From assembly GCA_963747535.1 (NCBI GenBank), contig CAVVFX010000006.1, forward strand, positions 806,001 through 870,000: DNA of 64,000 nt, given 5' to 3'. The notes under the pieces were generated by a model. It had not been told where the DNA came from. It worked only from the letters and a program-made list of their open reading frames with translations, and did no database searches. The translations under genes were made by a program, and so were the position numbers. Positions 35,867 through 47,605 of the stretch are shown here, in pieces. This stretch comes from CAVVFX01 sp963747535. Its GTDB lineage: Bacteria > Acidobacteriota > Terriglobia > Bryobacterales > Bryobacteraceae. Position 1 is the stretch's first letter. Each line of letters begins with the position of its first letter.

Positions 35867-37306
35867 ATGCCCACGTTGGGAGGGAGTCAAAACGTGCTAG
35901 TCTGTTTCCGAATGAGATGGCCTCTGCTTGCTGCAGCCGTCATTGTCGCCTATCAAGTTTTGTGCCCGCCAATAATCGGATTGGCAGATCAGGGTGACTT
36001 TAGGCGGGTGATCGGCAAATTTGGCTATGGCCCAGAGCAACCCGCAACCTACTATAGTTTTGTTACGCTGGAGTACGTTCGCGATCCTACTTACCGGTTA
36101 CCCGACTGGGAACAGGTTTCATCGGAAGACCTGTTCGTGGGTACGGCGTTACTTGCAAACAAAGCCGTCTCAAAGGACGGAAACCTCGATATCCGTGTCA
36201 TCGGCCTAGTTCACGCACTCGGTTTTTTGGCGGCATTCGCGTGGCTGCTACACGCAACACGAGGCTGCCGGGCGAGGAAGTGGATGTGGATCAGCTTTCT
36301 CCTGGTCACAACAGATGTCGCTTACGTTGTCTATTTCAATAGTTTTTACGCTGAACCAGCATCGTACATATTTTGTATCTTGCTTTTGGCCGAGAGCATC
36401 GACGTTTGTGCACGGGGGACGTCAACTACGAGACTCGTGAGATGGTCCATCTGGGCAGTATTGCTGGTCCTCGGAAAACCCGCCAATGCGCCGCTCGGCT
36501 TACTGTTGGGCACCTATGCGATACGGCTCGGGTGGTGCTCGAAGGTAGCGTGGGCCGGAGCCGCGGCTGTCCTGTCGGCAGTTGTCTTTAGCATTGTCAC
36601 CACTCCGAGGCCGATGACGGATGTCAATACATACGATATGGTGTTTCTGTCCGTGTTGCCTGAATCGAAAACTCCCGCCGCTGACGCGATTGCGCTCGGT
36701 CTTGATCCCGGATCGGAGGTTTTGTCAGGGACCGGCGCCTGGGGTACAGACAGCGCCTACGCGGAGTTGAGAAGTCGCGGGATTATCGGAAAAAGAGTGT
36801 CGCTATTTACAGTTTTACGGTTTTATATGGGCCGGCCGGCACGTATGTGGCGTCACATCCGCCTGGACCTGCGAATCGCGATGCTGCTCAGACCGCCGCT
36901 GGGTAATTTTGTCCGCTCGTCGGGATATGCTCCCGGCTCACTGAGTAGCGCTTTTGCGTTTTGGAGTTATTTCCATCAACACGTTCTTGTCCGCGCCTCG
37001 AGGATGCTTTTCCTCCTGTTGCCCATTCCGGTTGTGGTCGCATTGATTCGGCGGCTTTACACTCGCACGAGCCGGTTGGAGGAGGAGTTTTTGGCGCTGC
37101 TTGCTCTGTGCTGCATGACATCATTTTTGACGGCAAGCTTCGGAGCAGCGTGGGAAACGGTGAAGCACATGTTCTTATTCAATGTTCTGTTGGATGCCTG
37201 CCTATTATGTGTGGGAGCATTTGCTTGGGCCGCAGTCCGAAGCATTGTACGGATTATTATGCTAGTTTTCGGGGTAACGTTTCTGGGGATGCGTTCGCCG
37301 GCATAA
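35867..37306 (+). CDS. Polytopic membrane protein of unknown function
   Basis: About 479 residues from the ATG at 35867; a TTG at 35822 and an ATG at 35912 are alternatives, and none has a good ribosome-binding site. About ten hydrophobic segments. The first periplasmic loop has GLADQGDFRRVIGKFGY, with the acidic pair often seen in membrane glycosyltransferases of the GT-C fold, then a loop with YVVYFNSFYAEPASYIF. I recognise the overall kind but not the family. Its place beside another such protein and a methyltransferase suggests surface polysaccharide or glycolipid work. Low GC compared with the host genes suggests acquisition by transfer. Confidence 0.75.
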   Translation: MPTLGGSQNVLVCFRMRWPLLAAAVIVAYQVLCPPIIGLADQGDFRRVIGKFGYGPEQPATYYSFVTLEYVRDPTYRLPDWEQVSSEDLFVGTALLANKAVSKDGNLDIRVIGLVHALGFLAAFAWLLHATRGCRARKWMWISFLLVTTDVAYVVYFNSFYAEPASYIFCILLLAESIDVCARGTSTTRLVRWSIWAVLLVLGKPANAPLGLLLGTYAIRLGWCSKVAWAGAAAVLSAVVFSIVTTPRPMTDVNTYDMVFLSVLPESKTPAADAIALGLDPGSEVLSGTGAWGTDSAYAELRSRGIIGKRVSLFTVLRFYMGRPARMWRHIRLDLRIAMLLRPPLGNFVRSSGYAPGSLSSAFAFWSYFHQHVLVRASRMLFLLLPIPVVVALIRRLYTRTSRLEEEFLALLALCCMTSFLTASFGAAWETVKHMFLFNVLLDACLLCVGAFAWAAVRSIVRIIMLVFGVTFLGMRSPA

Positions 37307-37454
37307 AAAGAGAATCATCCATCAGCCCAATACGCCGGAAGCCGAGCTGCGAGGTCAAATTTAGTTTAGTAGAGCGGGTCGTCTGGCCGTTACATCTTCA
37401 AAAGCAGTTTGGCAAACGGTCGCTTACGCGGAAATTAAATTAATTTGGGTGTGT

Positions 37455-38642
37455 CTACAGCTGGTGATAAAGGAACTCCGGCCGACGGATGACATTCGCT
37501 CCTAACCGCCTGCGCGCCACAACGTAAATTTGCTCGCCACGCAAATTTTTTGGAAAACCGAAGTAGTCGAGCAACGGGCCCACCCATGTTTCCGCAGTGG
37601 GCGAATCGCCGGGTTCCGTGAAGAGCCACTCGATGGTGAAGCCCGCCGAGACCAGAAGATCATGGACTTCGGCTGGAGTGTACTCGCGAACGTGAGGTAG
37701 CTCCGTATCCGTGTGCGGATATTGCGAATAGATCTGCGGATTGACACCGTTCAACGCTCTCGCCACCGAGGTGAAGCTAGCGACATTCGGCGTCGTCAGG
37801 ACCAACACGCCATTCGGAGCGAGCACTCGCGCGGATTCTAACAACATGTGTATTGGGTCAAATCGCAGATGCTCCAGGATTTCACACGCCAGCACAACAT
37901 CGAAATAGCTGTCCGGATAAGGAAACGGATCTTTTTCTGCGTCGAACAAGTCGATGTCGCAGGTAAAGACGCGTTTTTGTCCGATAGACGCCGTCTTCCG
38001 AACCGGGTTCCGGTCGGACGGCCCAAGGTAGCCGCCACGCACCTCTTCGTAGCCTAGCAGGCAGGCTAGTGCCGGCGTAATCTGCATATATGCGCCCAAC
38101 TCAAGCGCACGCCGCGTATTACCCGGCGGCGGTGTGATGTCGAGCGTGCGTGCGAGACGCCGTAGATGGGTTTCAAGATAGCTGCGAGCGGCTTCGGGGT
38201 TATCTACCCCGGTGTCCACCCCCCCAGCGTCAAGGGATCGAAGGAAGGCCACGGCTTCGTCGAACCGGACGGCAGGCGGGTGGCTGTCCGCAAGAAGTCG
38301 CGGTGGCGGCAAATGACTTACCAGTCGTCTCATGTCTAGGTTTTGGGATAATTCGCTACGTATCGCCGCGAACTCAGCTAGAAGCGAATCTTGAACCTGA
38401 TCCCAGACCTCATCCAAGTGGTTGCTGGTGGCTTCAAGAGCTAGTGCATGGTGTTTTTCGACTGACGCGAGTTGTTCCGACAACTCCCTGCGAGTCGCCT
38501 CGTGGGCGATCGCATTATTCGATTCAACAATCGAGACCGCGTGCAGAATCTGTTCTTTCCAGGTGCGGATGCGCCGGGCTAGAAGGTATAAAGCCAGAAT
38601 CACACTGAGCATCATCAGAAAAGCTACGACGTACAGTTCCAT
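37455..38642 (-). CDS. Membrane-anchored SAM-dependent methyltransferase
   Basis: 395 residues. One membrane helix at the N-terminus (VAFLMMLSVILALYLLA), a coiled-coil-like stretch to about residue 110, then a class I methyltransferase: LELGAYMQITPALACLLGYE holds the SAM-binding loop (weakened from the usual GxGxG), FDVVLACEILEHLRFDP is the motif after strand 4, and VLVLTTPNVAS the next. Such enzymes with coiled coils are common in polysaccharide gene clusters. The target is unknown. Last recognised gene in the 6.3-kb insert, convergent with the membrane protein before it. Confidence 0.8.
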   Translation of the reverse strand: MELYVVAFLMMLSVILALYLLARRIRTWKEQILHAVSIVESNNAIAHEATRRELSEQLASVEKHHALALEATSNHLDEVWDQVQDSLLAEFAAIRSELSQNLDMRRLVSHLPPPRLLADSHPPAVRFDEAVAFLRSLDAGGVDTGVDNPEAARSYLETHLRRLARTLDITPPPGNTRRALELGAYMQITPALACLLGYEEVRGGYLGPSDRNPVRKTASIGQKRVFTCDIDLFDAEKDPFPYPDSYFDVVLACEILEHLRFDPIHMLLESARVLAPNGVLVLTTPNVASFTSVARALNGVNPQIYSQYPHTDTELPHVREYTPAEVHDLLVSAGFTIEWLFTEPGDSPTAETWVGPLLDYFGFPKNLRGEQIYVVARRRLGANVIRRPEFLYHQL

Positions 38643-39293
38643 GCACGACTATTGTAGGGCATGTGCCAATGTTCGCTGTCTGCACCGTTAGAAGCAATTT
38701 ATTAGTGAGGCACGGGGTGCTCCCAGGCCCTGGCCTCGGTCGCTCGGACGCATGCCGCTGTCGAGCAAATGACGAGAACATGGCGGTCGGGTCGCCGGTG
38801 GACCTGGCAGCGAATGAAGCTCGCGTCAAATCCGAGCAGGCGCGCCTGGCCGTAGAGCAGCACATCGCCGCGCATGCGAAGCACCACCCTCTATCGTTCC
38901 ATCGGGACCTTTGATTTCAGAGAAGTGCGCCGCACTGAGGAAGGCACGCAGAAAGCTACCGGAAAGGGCTAACCGTCGCCGAATCGACACGGAGCCACGG
39001 GTACGTTTGAGGTTGTCTGCCCCGCAATTCAAATGCGCCGCCACACAGCGCACTAATACGAGGCCATAATCTGCGCGTGATCGTTGCCGCCTCTGTATCA
39101 TGTGAACGCTGATCGCTGTACGGCGGCCTACTCTTGAAGTCGAGGCTGGAAATCTTCAGATCCCGCAAACCCCACAAAGTCCTTTTGCCGGAATGTGGGT
39201 TAGGGCGCCGATGCCGGAAAGTTGGTGTTCAGAAACTTCGACAGCTTAAGCCGGTTCCCGTTTCCGCTGCTCCCCAACACCCAAGAAACAATA
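38643..39293. other. Right end of the insert, no intact gene
   Basis: About 650 bases between the methyltransferase start and the right 9-bp repeat. Short open frames exist on both strands but none has a good start, family signature or ribosome-binding site. It may be remains of the mobile element that brought the insert, though I could not recognise a transposase in any frame. Confidence 0.5.
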
Positions 39294-39506
39294 GTTGCCG
39301 ACACGGTCGATGCCATAATTTCCGACCGTCCTTATCGCCGGGGTCAGCCCCTCACCGAAGCTAGAGAGGGGATATCCAGCGTCGGCGGTGTCCAGTTTGA
39401 TCCGGAAATCGTACAGCGTTTTGAGCGCGTGCCGGACGAGCGCATCGAATACTTGCAAATCCGCTATAGAGACAGGGAACCGGCTGTCTCGGAGGTTACT
39501 ACCTAA
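39294..39506 (+). pseudogene. Right fragment of the decayed HD-GYP regulator copy
   Basis: Reads DTVDAIISDRPYRRGQ, then VQFDPEIVQRFERVPDERIEY, then a stop, and matches 45914-46123 of the intact regulator at about 92% (16 differences in some 208 bases by my count). It continues the remnant broken off at 32959. Confidence 0.9.
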
Positions 39507-39606
39507 CTAACCCGTCTCGTCGCGGCAGCCCTGCTTCCTGATTGTCAATGCTTTTGGCGCAACCGCTCAGGACGATCGCCGCCAGCGCTAATGTTATCCA
39601 TTTCAT
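39499..39606 (-). pseudogene. Truncated duplicate of the lipoprotein gene start
   Basis: The first 25 codons (MKWITLALAAIVLSGCAK and onward) are the same protein as at 32672, then the sequence runs into the decayed regulator and stops after 10 unrelated codons. It could still make a 35-residue lipopeptide. Confidence 0.8.
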
Positions 39607-39760
39607 TTACCCCGATTATAGAGCACCGGCCGCGATTCCTTTCCGGTATCGGCAGAGATCCGGCAGCCTAGCGTCCCTCATCCGCTTGTGCATAAGGGCA
39701 ATATCTCTCAGGGAGTAAGTAAACATTCTTCGACTTACCGGCATCAAGATTCAGATGCTA
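39533..39760. repeat. 228-bp direct repeat, right copy
   Basis: Partner of 32599-32826. The left border joins the end of the decayed regulator copy (cgcggcagcc then ctgcttcctg), the expected junction of a tandem duplication. The right border leads into the intact TonB receptor leader. Confidence 0.9.
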
Positions 39761-39795
39761 TCTGCCGATGGAGACGTAGCGAGCGAGAAAGAGCT

Positions 39796-41913
39796 ATGTT
39801 ATCTCGAGCATCTAACGAACTGCGGGTTCACGGCATGTCGACGTGCGAGGGCCGTCGGGAGAAAGACAGAACCTTGTCCCTATGTCAAGGGCTGCGCTGG
39901 ATGTTTTCCATCGCTCTGGTTCCCATGCTTGCCGCGACTCTACTGGCAGATGGGGCGGACATGCTGCCGGATTTCTCCTCCCTGAGTCTGGAAGAACTCT
40001 CGACCGTCAAGGTCACCTCGGTCTCGAAAAAAGAGCAGAAACTTTCCCAGGTCGCCGCGGCGGTGTACGTCATGACACAGGAGGAGATTCACCGCAGCGG
40101 CATGACGAATGTCGCGGATCTGTTGCGGCTCGTGCCGGGGATAACGGTGGCCCGTCTCGACAGCACCAAATGGGCCGTAACATCGCGCGGCTTCAACGGC
40201 CGCTATGCCGCCAACTTGCTGGTGCTGATCGATGGGCGCAGTGTCTACACGCCAATTTTCGGCGGCGTGTACTGGGACATGAGCATGCCCCTGCTGGACG
40301 ACATCAACCGGATCGAAGTCATCCGCGGTCCGGGCGCTTCTATCTGGGGTGCGAACGCGGTGAATGGCGTGATCAATATCATCACCAAGAGCGCCGGCGA
40401 GGTAAAGGGAACATCCGTAGAGGCCGGTGGTGGCACGGCTGACCGTGCTTTCGGACAAATCCGGTTTGGAGGTCAGGCGACCGAGGGAATCTCCTATCGA
40501 ACCTACCTGAGTTTCGCCGATCATTCCGCTCTCCAAACCGCCAACGGTCAAAACGGAGGCGACGGGTGGTCAGACGAACAGGGCGGCTTTCGTATTGATG
40601 GCACGACTGGGAAGGGAGGGTGGCAGTTGGAAGCTGACCTTTACCGAAACCACCGGGCCGAGGTTGGATACTTCCCCTCAGCGGGCGCCGGAACTCTGGT
40701 CGCGTCCAACGGCGACTATACCGGAACCTCCGCGGACATCGCTTTTGAGTGGCGTCGCCAGCTAACTGAGAGCTCGGATCTTAAGATCAACACTTACTAC
40801 GACTACATAAGCCGGCCTGAGCCGGGCGCTGACATAGGGGAAACGCGCACGGGAGATTTTGAAATCCAATTTCACATGGCCGCTCCAAAGGGTCACGACA
40901 TATCTGTCGGCCTGGCCGACCGGGTGATGTTTGTGAACGGGCCGGCAACCGGCATGATCAGTATGAATCCTTCGCAAATCACCTACCAGGTGGCCAGCGG
41001 GTTCGCACAGGATGAGATCCATCTTGCGCAGGACCGCCTGCTGCTGACTTTTGGCGTCAAGCTGGAGCACGACCCTTTTGCCGGTTTGCAGCCTCAGCCT
41101 ACTGTGCGCGCGCTTTGGGCGCCGAATAAACGGCACTCCGCCTGGGCCGCCATCTCCCGCGCCACCCAGTCGCCCTCGATCTACGAGCGGTACATGACTG
41201 AGGATGCCTTGTCCGAGCCCGCTTCGCCCAGCACACTCGGTTTGCCCGTGCTGGGAGTTGTTAGTGGATCGCTTACGTATCAGCCGGCCATCCTGACGGC
41301 CTATGAAATTGGGTATAGAGCACAGGTGTCCACGCGGTTTTCTATCGACATTGCAGGGTTCTACGACTGCTACGGGCAACTCCAGACTGAAAGCCTGGGA
41401 ACACCAAGCCTGATTTTTGGGGCGCAGCCATACCTACTGCAGCCAGTCGTCTTTACTAACAATTTGAACGCAGTTGCGCCCGGAGGTGAAATCTCCGCCA
41501 TGTACCATCCGTTCTCGCGCTGGAAACTGGCGGCGAGTTACAGCCATCTGGACGTGCACGAGCATATGTTGGCGACTGCGCCGGCCGATACCCTCAATTT
41601 TTCGCAGCCTGCCACACCTCGTAATAACTGGAAGATTCAATCCTATCTGAATCTTTCGCAAACCTTGCAGTTGGACACGTTGCTCTTCACTTCCAGTGCT
41701 GTTCTATCGCCTCTGTATCCGGAAGATGTCTTAGTACCTCCGCACACCCGTTTGGATCTTCGGCTGGGCTGGCGGGTGTCGCCGCGATTTGAGGTAAGCG
41801 TGTCGGGTCAGGATCTCTTGAACCCGCGGCACCTGGAACTCGTGCCTGAGGCGTATAGCATTCGAAGAGACGCAGTCAGAGGTTATTACCTGAAGACTAC
41901 CTGGCGCTTCTGA
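39796..41913 (+). CDS. TonB-dependent outer-membrane receptor of a c-di-GMP signalling operon
   Basis: About 705 residues. The start is uncertain: ATGs at 39796, 39835 and 39901 are in frame, and the signal peptide is FSIALVPMLAATLLADG around the third. A VKVTSVSKKEQKLSQ TonB-box-like stretch precedes the plug (AAVYVMTQEEIHRSGMTNVADLLRLVPGI, IDGRSVYTPIFGGVYWDM, IEVIRGPGASIWGANAVNGVINI). The rest is a beta-barrel ending in a C-terminal aromatic (TWRF). It resembles siderophore or vitamin receptors, but the three genes after it are signalling proteins, so it may report ligand uptake. First gene of the operon; its leader is the 228-bp repeat. Confidence 0.9.
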   Translation: MLSRASNELRVHGMSTCEGRREKDRTLSLCQGLRWMFSIALVPMLAATLLADGADMLPDFSSLSLEELSTVKVTSVSKKEQKLSQVAAAVYVMTQEEIHRSGMTNVADLLRLVPGITVARLDSTKWAVTSRGFNGRYAANLLVLIDGRSVYTPIFGGVYWDMSMPLLDDINRIEVIRGPGASIWGANAVNGVINIITKSAGEVKGTSVEAGGGTADRAFGQIRFGGQATEGISYRTYLSFADHSALQTANGQNGGDGWSDEQGGFRIDGTTGKGGWQLEADLYRNHRAEVGYFPSAGAGTLVASNGDYTGTSADIAFEWRRQLTESSDLKINTYYDYISRPEPGADIGETRTGDFEIQFHMAAPKGHDISVGLADRVMFVNGPATGMISMNPSQITYQVASGFAQDEIHLAQDRLLLTFGVKLEHDPFAGLQPQPTVRALWAPNKRHSAWAAISRATQSPSIYERYMTEDALSEPASPSTLGLPVLGVVSGSLTYQPAILTAYEIGYRAQVSTRFSIDIAGFYDCYGQLQTESLGTPSLIFGAQPYLLQPVVFTNNLNAVAPGGEISAMYHPFSRWKLAASYSHLDVHEHMLATAPADTLNFSQPATPRNNWKIQSYLNLSQTLQLDTLLFTSSAVLSPLYPEDVLVPPHTRLDLRLGWRVSPRFEVSVSGQDLLNPRHLELVPEAYSIRRDAVRGYYLKTTWRF

Positions 41914-42007
41914 GTTGTCGCCATCGTTTATCAAGTAGATATTTGACGCCGCTGGCGTTTCCGATAAAGGCCGGGTGGGCCCAAGACGGGTAAGAAAGGA
42001 GCGCGGG

Positions 42008-42579
42008 ATGACTAAATGGCCGGCCGGGGCACGACTGCCGGCGTGGTTTGTTGTCTACGTCCTGGGAGCGGCTTCGATTTTTCAGCCGGCTTCGATGGGC
42101 GCCAGCAATGAAAGCGTTGAATTGCGCGTCAAGGCTGCCTACCTGCTGCATTTCGTCCGGTATGTTTATTGGCCGAACCCATCCCCGGCGGTCGCGTCGT
42201 CGCCCGTGATTCTCGGCGTTCTGGGCCAAGACCCCATCGTCGAGGTCCTCGAAAATACCGTTACCGGTAAAACCGTGAATAACCGGCCCATACAGGTCAA
42301 ACTATTCCCTTCTGCCGAACAGATTGACCATTGCGACATCCTGTTCGTACCGCGGTCGGAATCCAGGCAGATGCAAGCCGCACTTTCGGCGATCTCGGGA
42401 CGGCCGATCCTGACCGTCAGCGACAAAGAGAAATTCTCGAACAACGGCGGCATGGTCGAATTCCTCCTAATTGACGACACGGTGCGGTTCGCCATTAACA
42501 ATGAGGCTGCTGAGCGCGCGGGGCTGAAACTCAGTTCAGAACTGCTGCGGGTGGCCTACTCCATTACCGGGAGGCACAA

Positions 42580-42583
<4 letters not shown>
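42008..42583 (+). CDS. YfiR-like (DUF4154) periplasmic protein
   Basis: 191 residues from the ATG at 42008, which has a strong aaaggag site 7 bases upstream; the frame opens at 41975. Signal peptide WFVVYVLGAASIFQPASMG. The mature part has VKAAYLLHFVRYVYWPNP, SPVILGVLGQDPI, IDHCDILFVPRSE and NGGMVEFLLIDDTVRFAINNEAAERAGLKLSSELLRVA, the DUF4154/YfiR pattern. In Pseudomonas, YfiR is a periplasmic repressor of a c-di-GMP synthase. Here it sits between the receptor and a histidine kinase and probably acts on the kinase's periplasmic domain. It overlaps the kinase start by 4 bases. Confidence 0.9.
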
Positions 42584-44943
<2,360 letters not shown>

Positions 44944-45040
44944 CCGAAAAGGTGGACCTCCACGGGTGCGCGAAAAAAAGATGTCGTCCAGCCTACAGGA
45001 AGGTGCCCGAACAGTCGATAGGGAGAGTAAAACCGGTCGC

Positions 45041-46123
45041 ATGCCACAACAGCATCCAACAGCGCTCGCAGCCGAACCAGCAGTCGTCGTGGTGGAAGAC
45101 GACGAGACGATGCGCGAGTATCTCCGGGCGGCGATCGCTGCGAGCGGCTGTGGGTGTGAGACGTTCCCCGACAGCGCCGCTGCTCTTGCTTATCTGGCGT
45201 CCGTTCAGCAGCCTCCCGACCTGGTGCTATCCGATATCAACATGCCGGGAATGAGCGGCATGGAACTATTGCGAACGGTCCGGACGGTTTCGCCCGATCT
45301 GCCCTTTATTCTGATTTCCGGGTTGTGCGAGTTGTCGACCGCCATGGATGCCATGAAGGCCGGCGCCTCCGACTATCTCCTGAAACCGGCCCGGCGGGAA
45401 GATATTGTCCGTCTGGTCTCGAAACACATCATTAGACCATCGGGTCTGGACCAGAGTGCGGTGGTGACCGCCTTGTCCGGGTTTCTGGAAGCTCGCCGTC
45501 TCTCGGGAGGCGACCGGGCCTCGGAACTGGCGCCATTGCTTGAAATGTTGGGACTGAAGCGCCATGAAACGCTCCAGCATTCCCAGCGGGTCGCGGGTTT
45601 CGCGCGGCTGATCGGCGTCGAAGCCGGCCTGAATAGAAAGGAACTTGAAGTTTTGGAAATCGGCGCTCTGCTCCACGATATTGGTAAAGCCGGCATTCCT
45701 CATAACGTCCTGATGAAACCCGCTTCACTGAATGAGCGCGAGTGGAGGGTCATGAAGATGCACCCTGTGCTGGGGTGGGAACTCCTGAACCGGATTAACG
45801 GGATCACCGAGGAAGCGGAAATTGTATATTCGCATCACGAGCGTTTTGCCGGCGGCGGGTACCCCCGAGGGCTCATCAAAGAGGAGATTCCCATCGGTGC
45901 GCGCATTTTCTCCGTTGCCGACACTGTCGATGCTATAATTTCCGACCGGCCTTATCGCCGGGGTCAGTCTCTCGCCGGAGCTAGAGAGGAGATATCCAGC
46001 CTCGGCGGTGTCCAGTTTGATCCGGAAATCGTGCAGTGTTTTGAGCGCGTGCCGGACGAGCGCATCGAATACTTGCAAATCCGCTATCGAGACGGGGAAC
46101 CGGCTACCACGGAGGTTACTTGA
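45041..46123 (+). CDS. Response regulator with HD-GYP c-di-GMP phosphodiesterase domain
   Basis: About 360 residues from the ATG at 45041; an ATG at 44981 and a frame open from 44864 are alternatives. The receiver (VVVVEDDETMREYLRAA, then LVLSDINMPGMSG with the Asp near residue 64, and the lysine in YLLKPA) is followed by an HD-GYP domain: RHETLQHSQRVA, LLHDIGKAGIPHNVL, SHHERFAGGGYPRGL and DTVDAIISDRPYR. The GYP motif is GGGYP. The domain degrades c-di-GMP, so this is the output of the operon. A broken second copy of its 3' half occurs at 32827-32959 and 39294-39506. Confidence 0.93.
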   Translation: MPQQHPTALAAEPAVVVVEDDETMREYLRAAIAASGCGCETFPDSAAALAYLASVQQPPDLVLSDINMPGMSGMELLRTVRTVSPDLPFILISGLCELSTAMDAMKAGASDYLLKPARREDIVRLVSKHIIRPSGLDQSAVVTALSGFLEARRLSGGDRASELAPLLEMLGLKRHETLQHSQRVAGFARLIGVEAGLNRKELEVLEIGALLHDIGKAGIPHNVLMKPASLNEREWRVMKMHPVLGWELLNRINGITEEAEIVYSHHERFAGGGYPRGLIKEEIPIGARIFSVADTVDAIISDRPYRRGQSLAGAREEISSLGGVQFDPEIVQCFERVPDERIEYLQIRYRDGEPATTEVT

Positions 46124-46237
46124 CCCGCCTGGGCGCGGCAGACTCGCCCGGCGGCTTCGTTCGGCCAAGCCGAGCCCGATCAAAGTTACGTCCGGCCACC
46201 GCCTGGCTTCTGCCTGCGTGATAAGATCGTGGCCAAT

Positions 46238-47593
46238 ATGGACGCCAATAAGGACGACGCTCAGGGAACCTCCAGACGGTCCTTTCTTTCCGGAATAGCC
46301 GCGGTGGCCGGCGTCTACGCTTTCGACATCATTCCGGGCCGCGTATTTGCGCAGCCCGCGCCCAGCGACACCCTGAACTTCGGACACATCGGCATCGGAG
46401 GGCGGGGAACCGGCTTTCTCCGTCCCGATTCCGGCGGACCCACCAAACCCACCCCCAATCTCGGCGGGACGGGTGACCGCACTCTCAGACCCGCCCGCTC
46501 CGTCGCATTGTGCGATGTCGACGCGGGACGCCTCGACAAGGCAGCCACGCGGGTCGGCGGTCACCCCAAACTTTACAAGGACTTCCGGCGTCTGCTCGAA
46601 GACAAGGATGTGGATGCGGTCTTCATCGCCACGCCGGATCACTGGCACGCACTCATGACCGTGATGGCGTGCGAAGCCGGTAAAGACGTCTATGTCGAAA
46701 AGCCGGCTTGTCTGACGATTGAAGAAGGCCGCGCGATGGTGCAAGCGGCCGAACGCTACGGCAGGGTGGTTCAGGTGGGCGCTCAGGGACGGTCGCAGCC
46801 CGCCGCTTGGCATGCCTGCTCTTATATCCGAAACGGCCAGATCGGAACCGTGCGTCGGGTGACTTGCTGGCACTACGCCAGCCCTACCGGGGACTGGACG
46901 CCGGATTCGCCCCCGCCGCCGGAACTGGATTACGAGACTTGGCTGGGACCTGCACGCTACATTCCGTACAACCGGAAACACACCCATGCCACGTTTCGCT
47001 GGCTGCTCGATTTCGGCGGTGGCCAGATTCGCGATCGCGGAGCCCATATCATGAGCATCGCGCAGTGGATCATGAACGCCGATAACACCGGTCCGGTGAC
47101 TATCGACGGAACGGGTGAGGGCCCGCACGACGGAATGTACGATACTGCCGCCCAAATGAACGTGGTTTACGAGTTCAAGAACCCCGATTGGACGCTGGTT
47201 TGGGCGCAGCCCGGAGAACCGTCCACCACGCTGAAGGCCCAGTACGGCGCGGTGTACCACGGCGACAAAGCTGAACTCACCGTTACCTTAGGCGACGGAC
47301 AGAATACCGATACCGAGCCCCAGGCCAAAGACTACGTGGTCCCTTGCGGCGGCGTCGAGGTGTTCCGCAGCCCCGGTCATGGCGAAAATTTCGAGGACTG
47401 CATCAAGAACCGCGAAAAGCCCATCATGAATATCGAAGCGGGAGTGCGCGCCGCTCACGTCTGCATTCTGGGAAACCTCTCGTATGCCGTGGGACGGAAG
47501 TTTGTATGGGATCCGGTGAACCAGCGGATTTTGAACGACGATGAGGGGAACCGTCTGCTGAGCCGTCCCGGCCGCGGCCCGTGGCACCTTTAG
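46238..47593 (+). CDS. Tat-exported Gfo/Idh/MocA-family oxidoreductase
   Basis: 451 residues from the ATG at 46238; a GTG 9 bases upstream is in frame. The N-terminus carries a twin-arginine signal (TSRRSFLSGIAAVAGVYAFD). GIGGRGTGF is the NAD(P)-binding loop, DAVFIATPDHWHALMTVMACEAGKDVYVEKPACL the typical central stretch, and RDRGAHIMSIAQW the C-terminal substrate domain. These enzymes oxidise sugars or inositols; exported members are common in Acidobacteriota and Bacteroidota and often come with HEAT proteins. The substrate is unknown. Twelve bases separate it from the next gene. Confidence 0.9.
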   Translation: MDANKDDAQGTSRRSFLSGIAAVAGVYAFDIIPGRVFAQPAPSDTLNFGHIGIGGRGTGFLRPDSGGPTKPTPNLGGTGDRTLRPARSVALCDVDAGRLDKAATRVGGHPKLYKDFRRLLEDKDVDAVFIATPDHWHALMTVMACEAGKDVYVEKPACLTIEEGRAMVQAAERYGRVVQVGAQGRSQPAAWHACSYIRNGQIGTVRRVTCWHYASPTGDWTPDSPPPPELDYETWLGPARYIPYNRKHTHATFRWLLDFGGGQIRDRGAHIMSIAQWIMNADNTGPVTIDGTGEGPHDGMYDTAAQMNVVYEFKNPDWTLVWAQPGEPSTTLKAQYGAVYHGDKAELTVTLGDGQNTDTEPQAKDYVVPCGGVEVFRSPGHGENFEDCIKNREKPIMNIEAGVRAAHVCILGNLSYAVGRKFVWDPVNQRILNDDEGNRLLSRPGRGPWHL

Positions 47594-47605
47594 AGGAAAC
47601 CGATC

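Larger units (their letters stand above)
32960..39293. mobile_element. 6.3-kb insert flanked by 9-bp direct repeats
   Basis: gttgccgac stands at 32951-32959 and again at 39294-39302. In the intact gene (45914-45922) it occurs once, with the same sequence on both outer sides. Everything between is therefore an insertion with a 9-bp target duplication or equivalent. It holds two membrane protein genes, a methyltransferase gene and about 650 bp of non-coding remnant, and is visibly AT-richer than its surroundings. I find no transposase and no terminal inverted repeats. Confidence 0.75.

Noticed and set aside
38643..39293. Possible transposase remnant at the right end of the 6.3-kb insert
   Set aside because: I read the frames on both strands and found no recombinase motif; calling it a transposase would be a guess.
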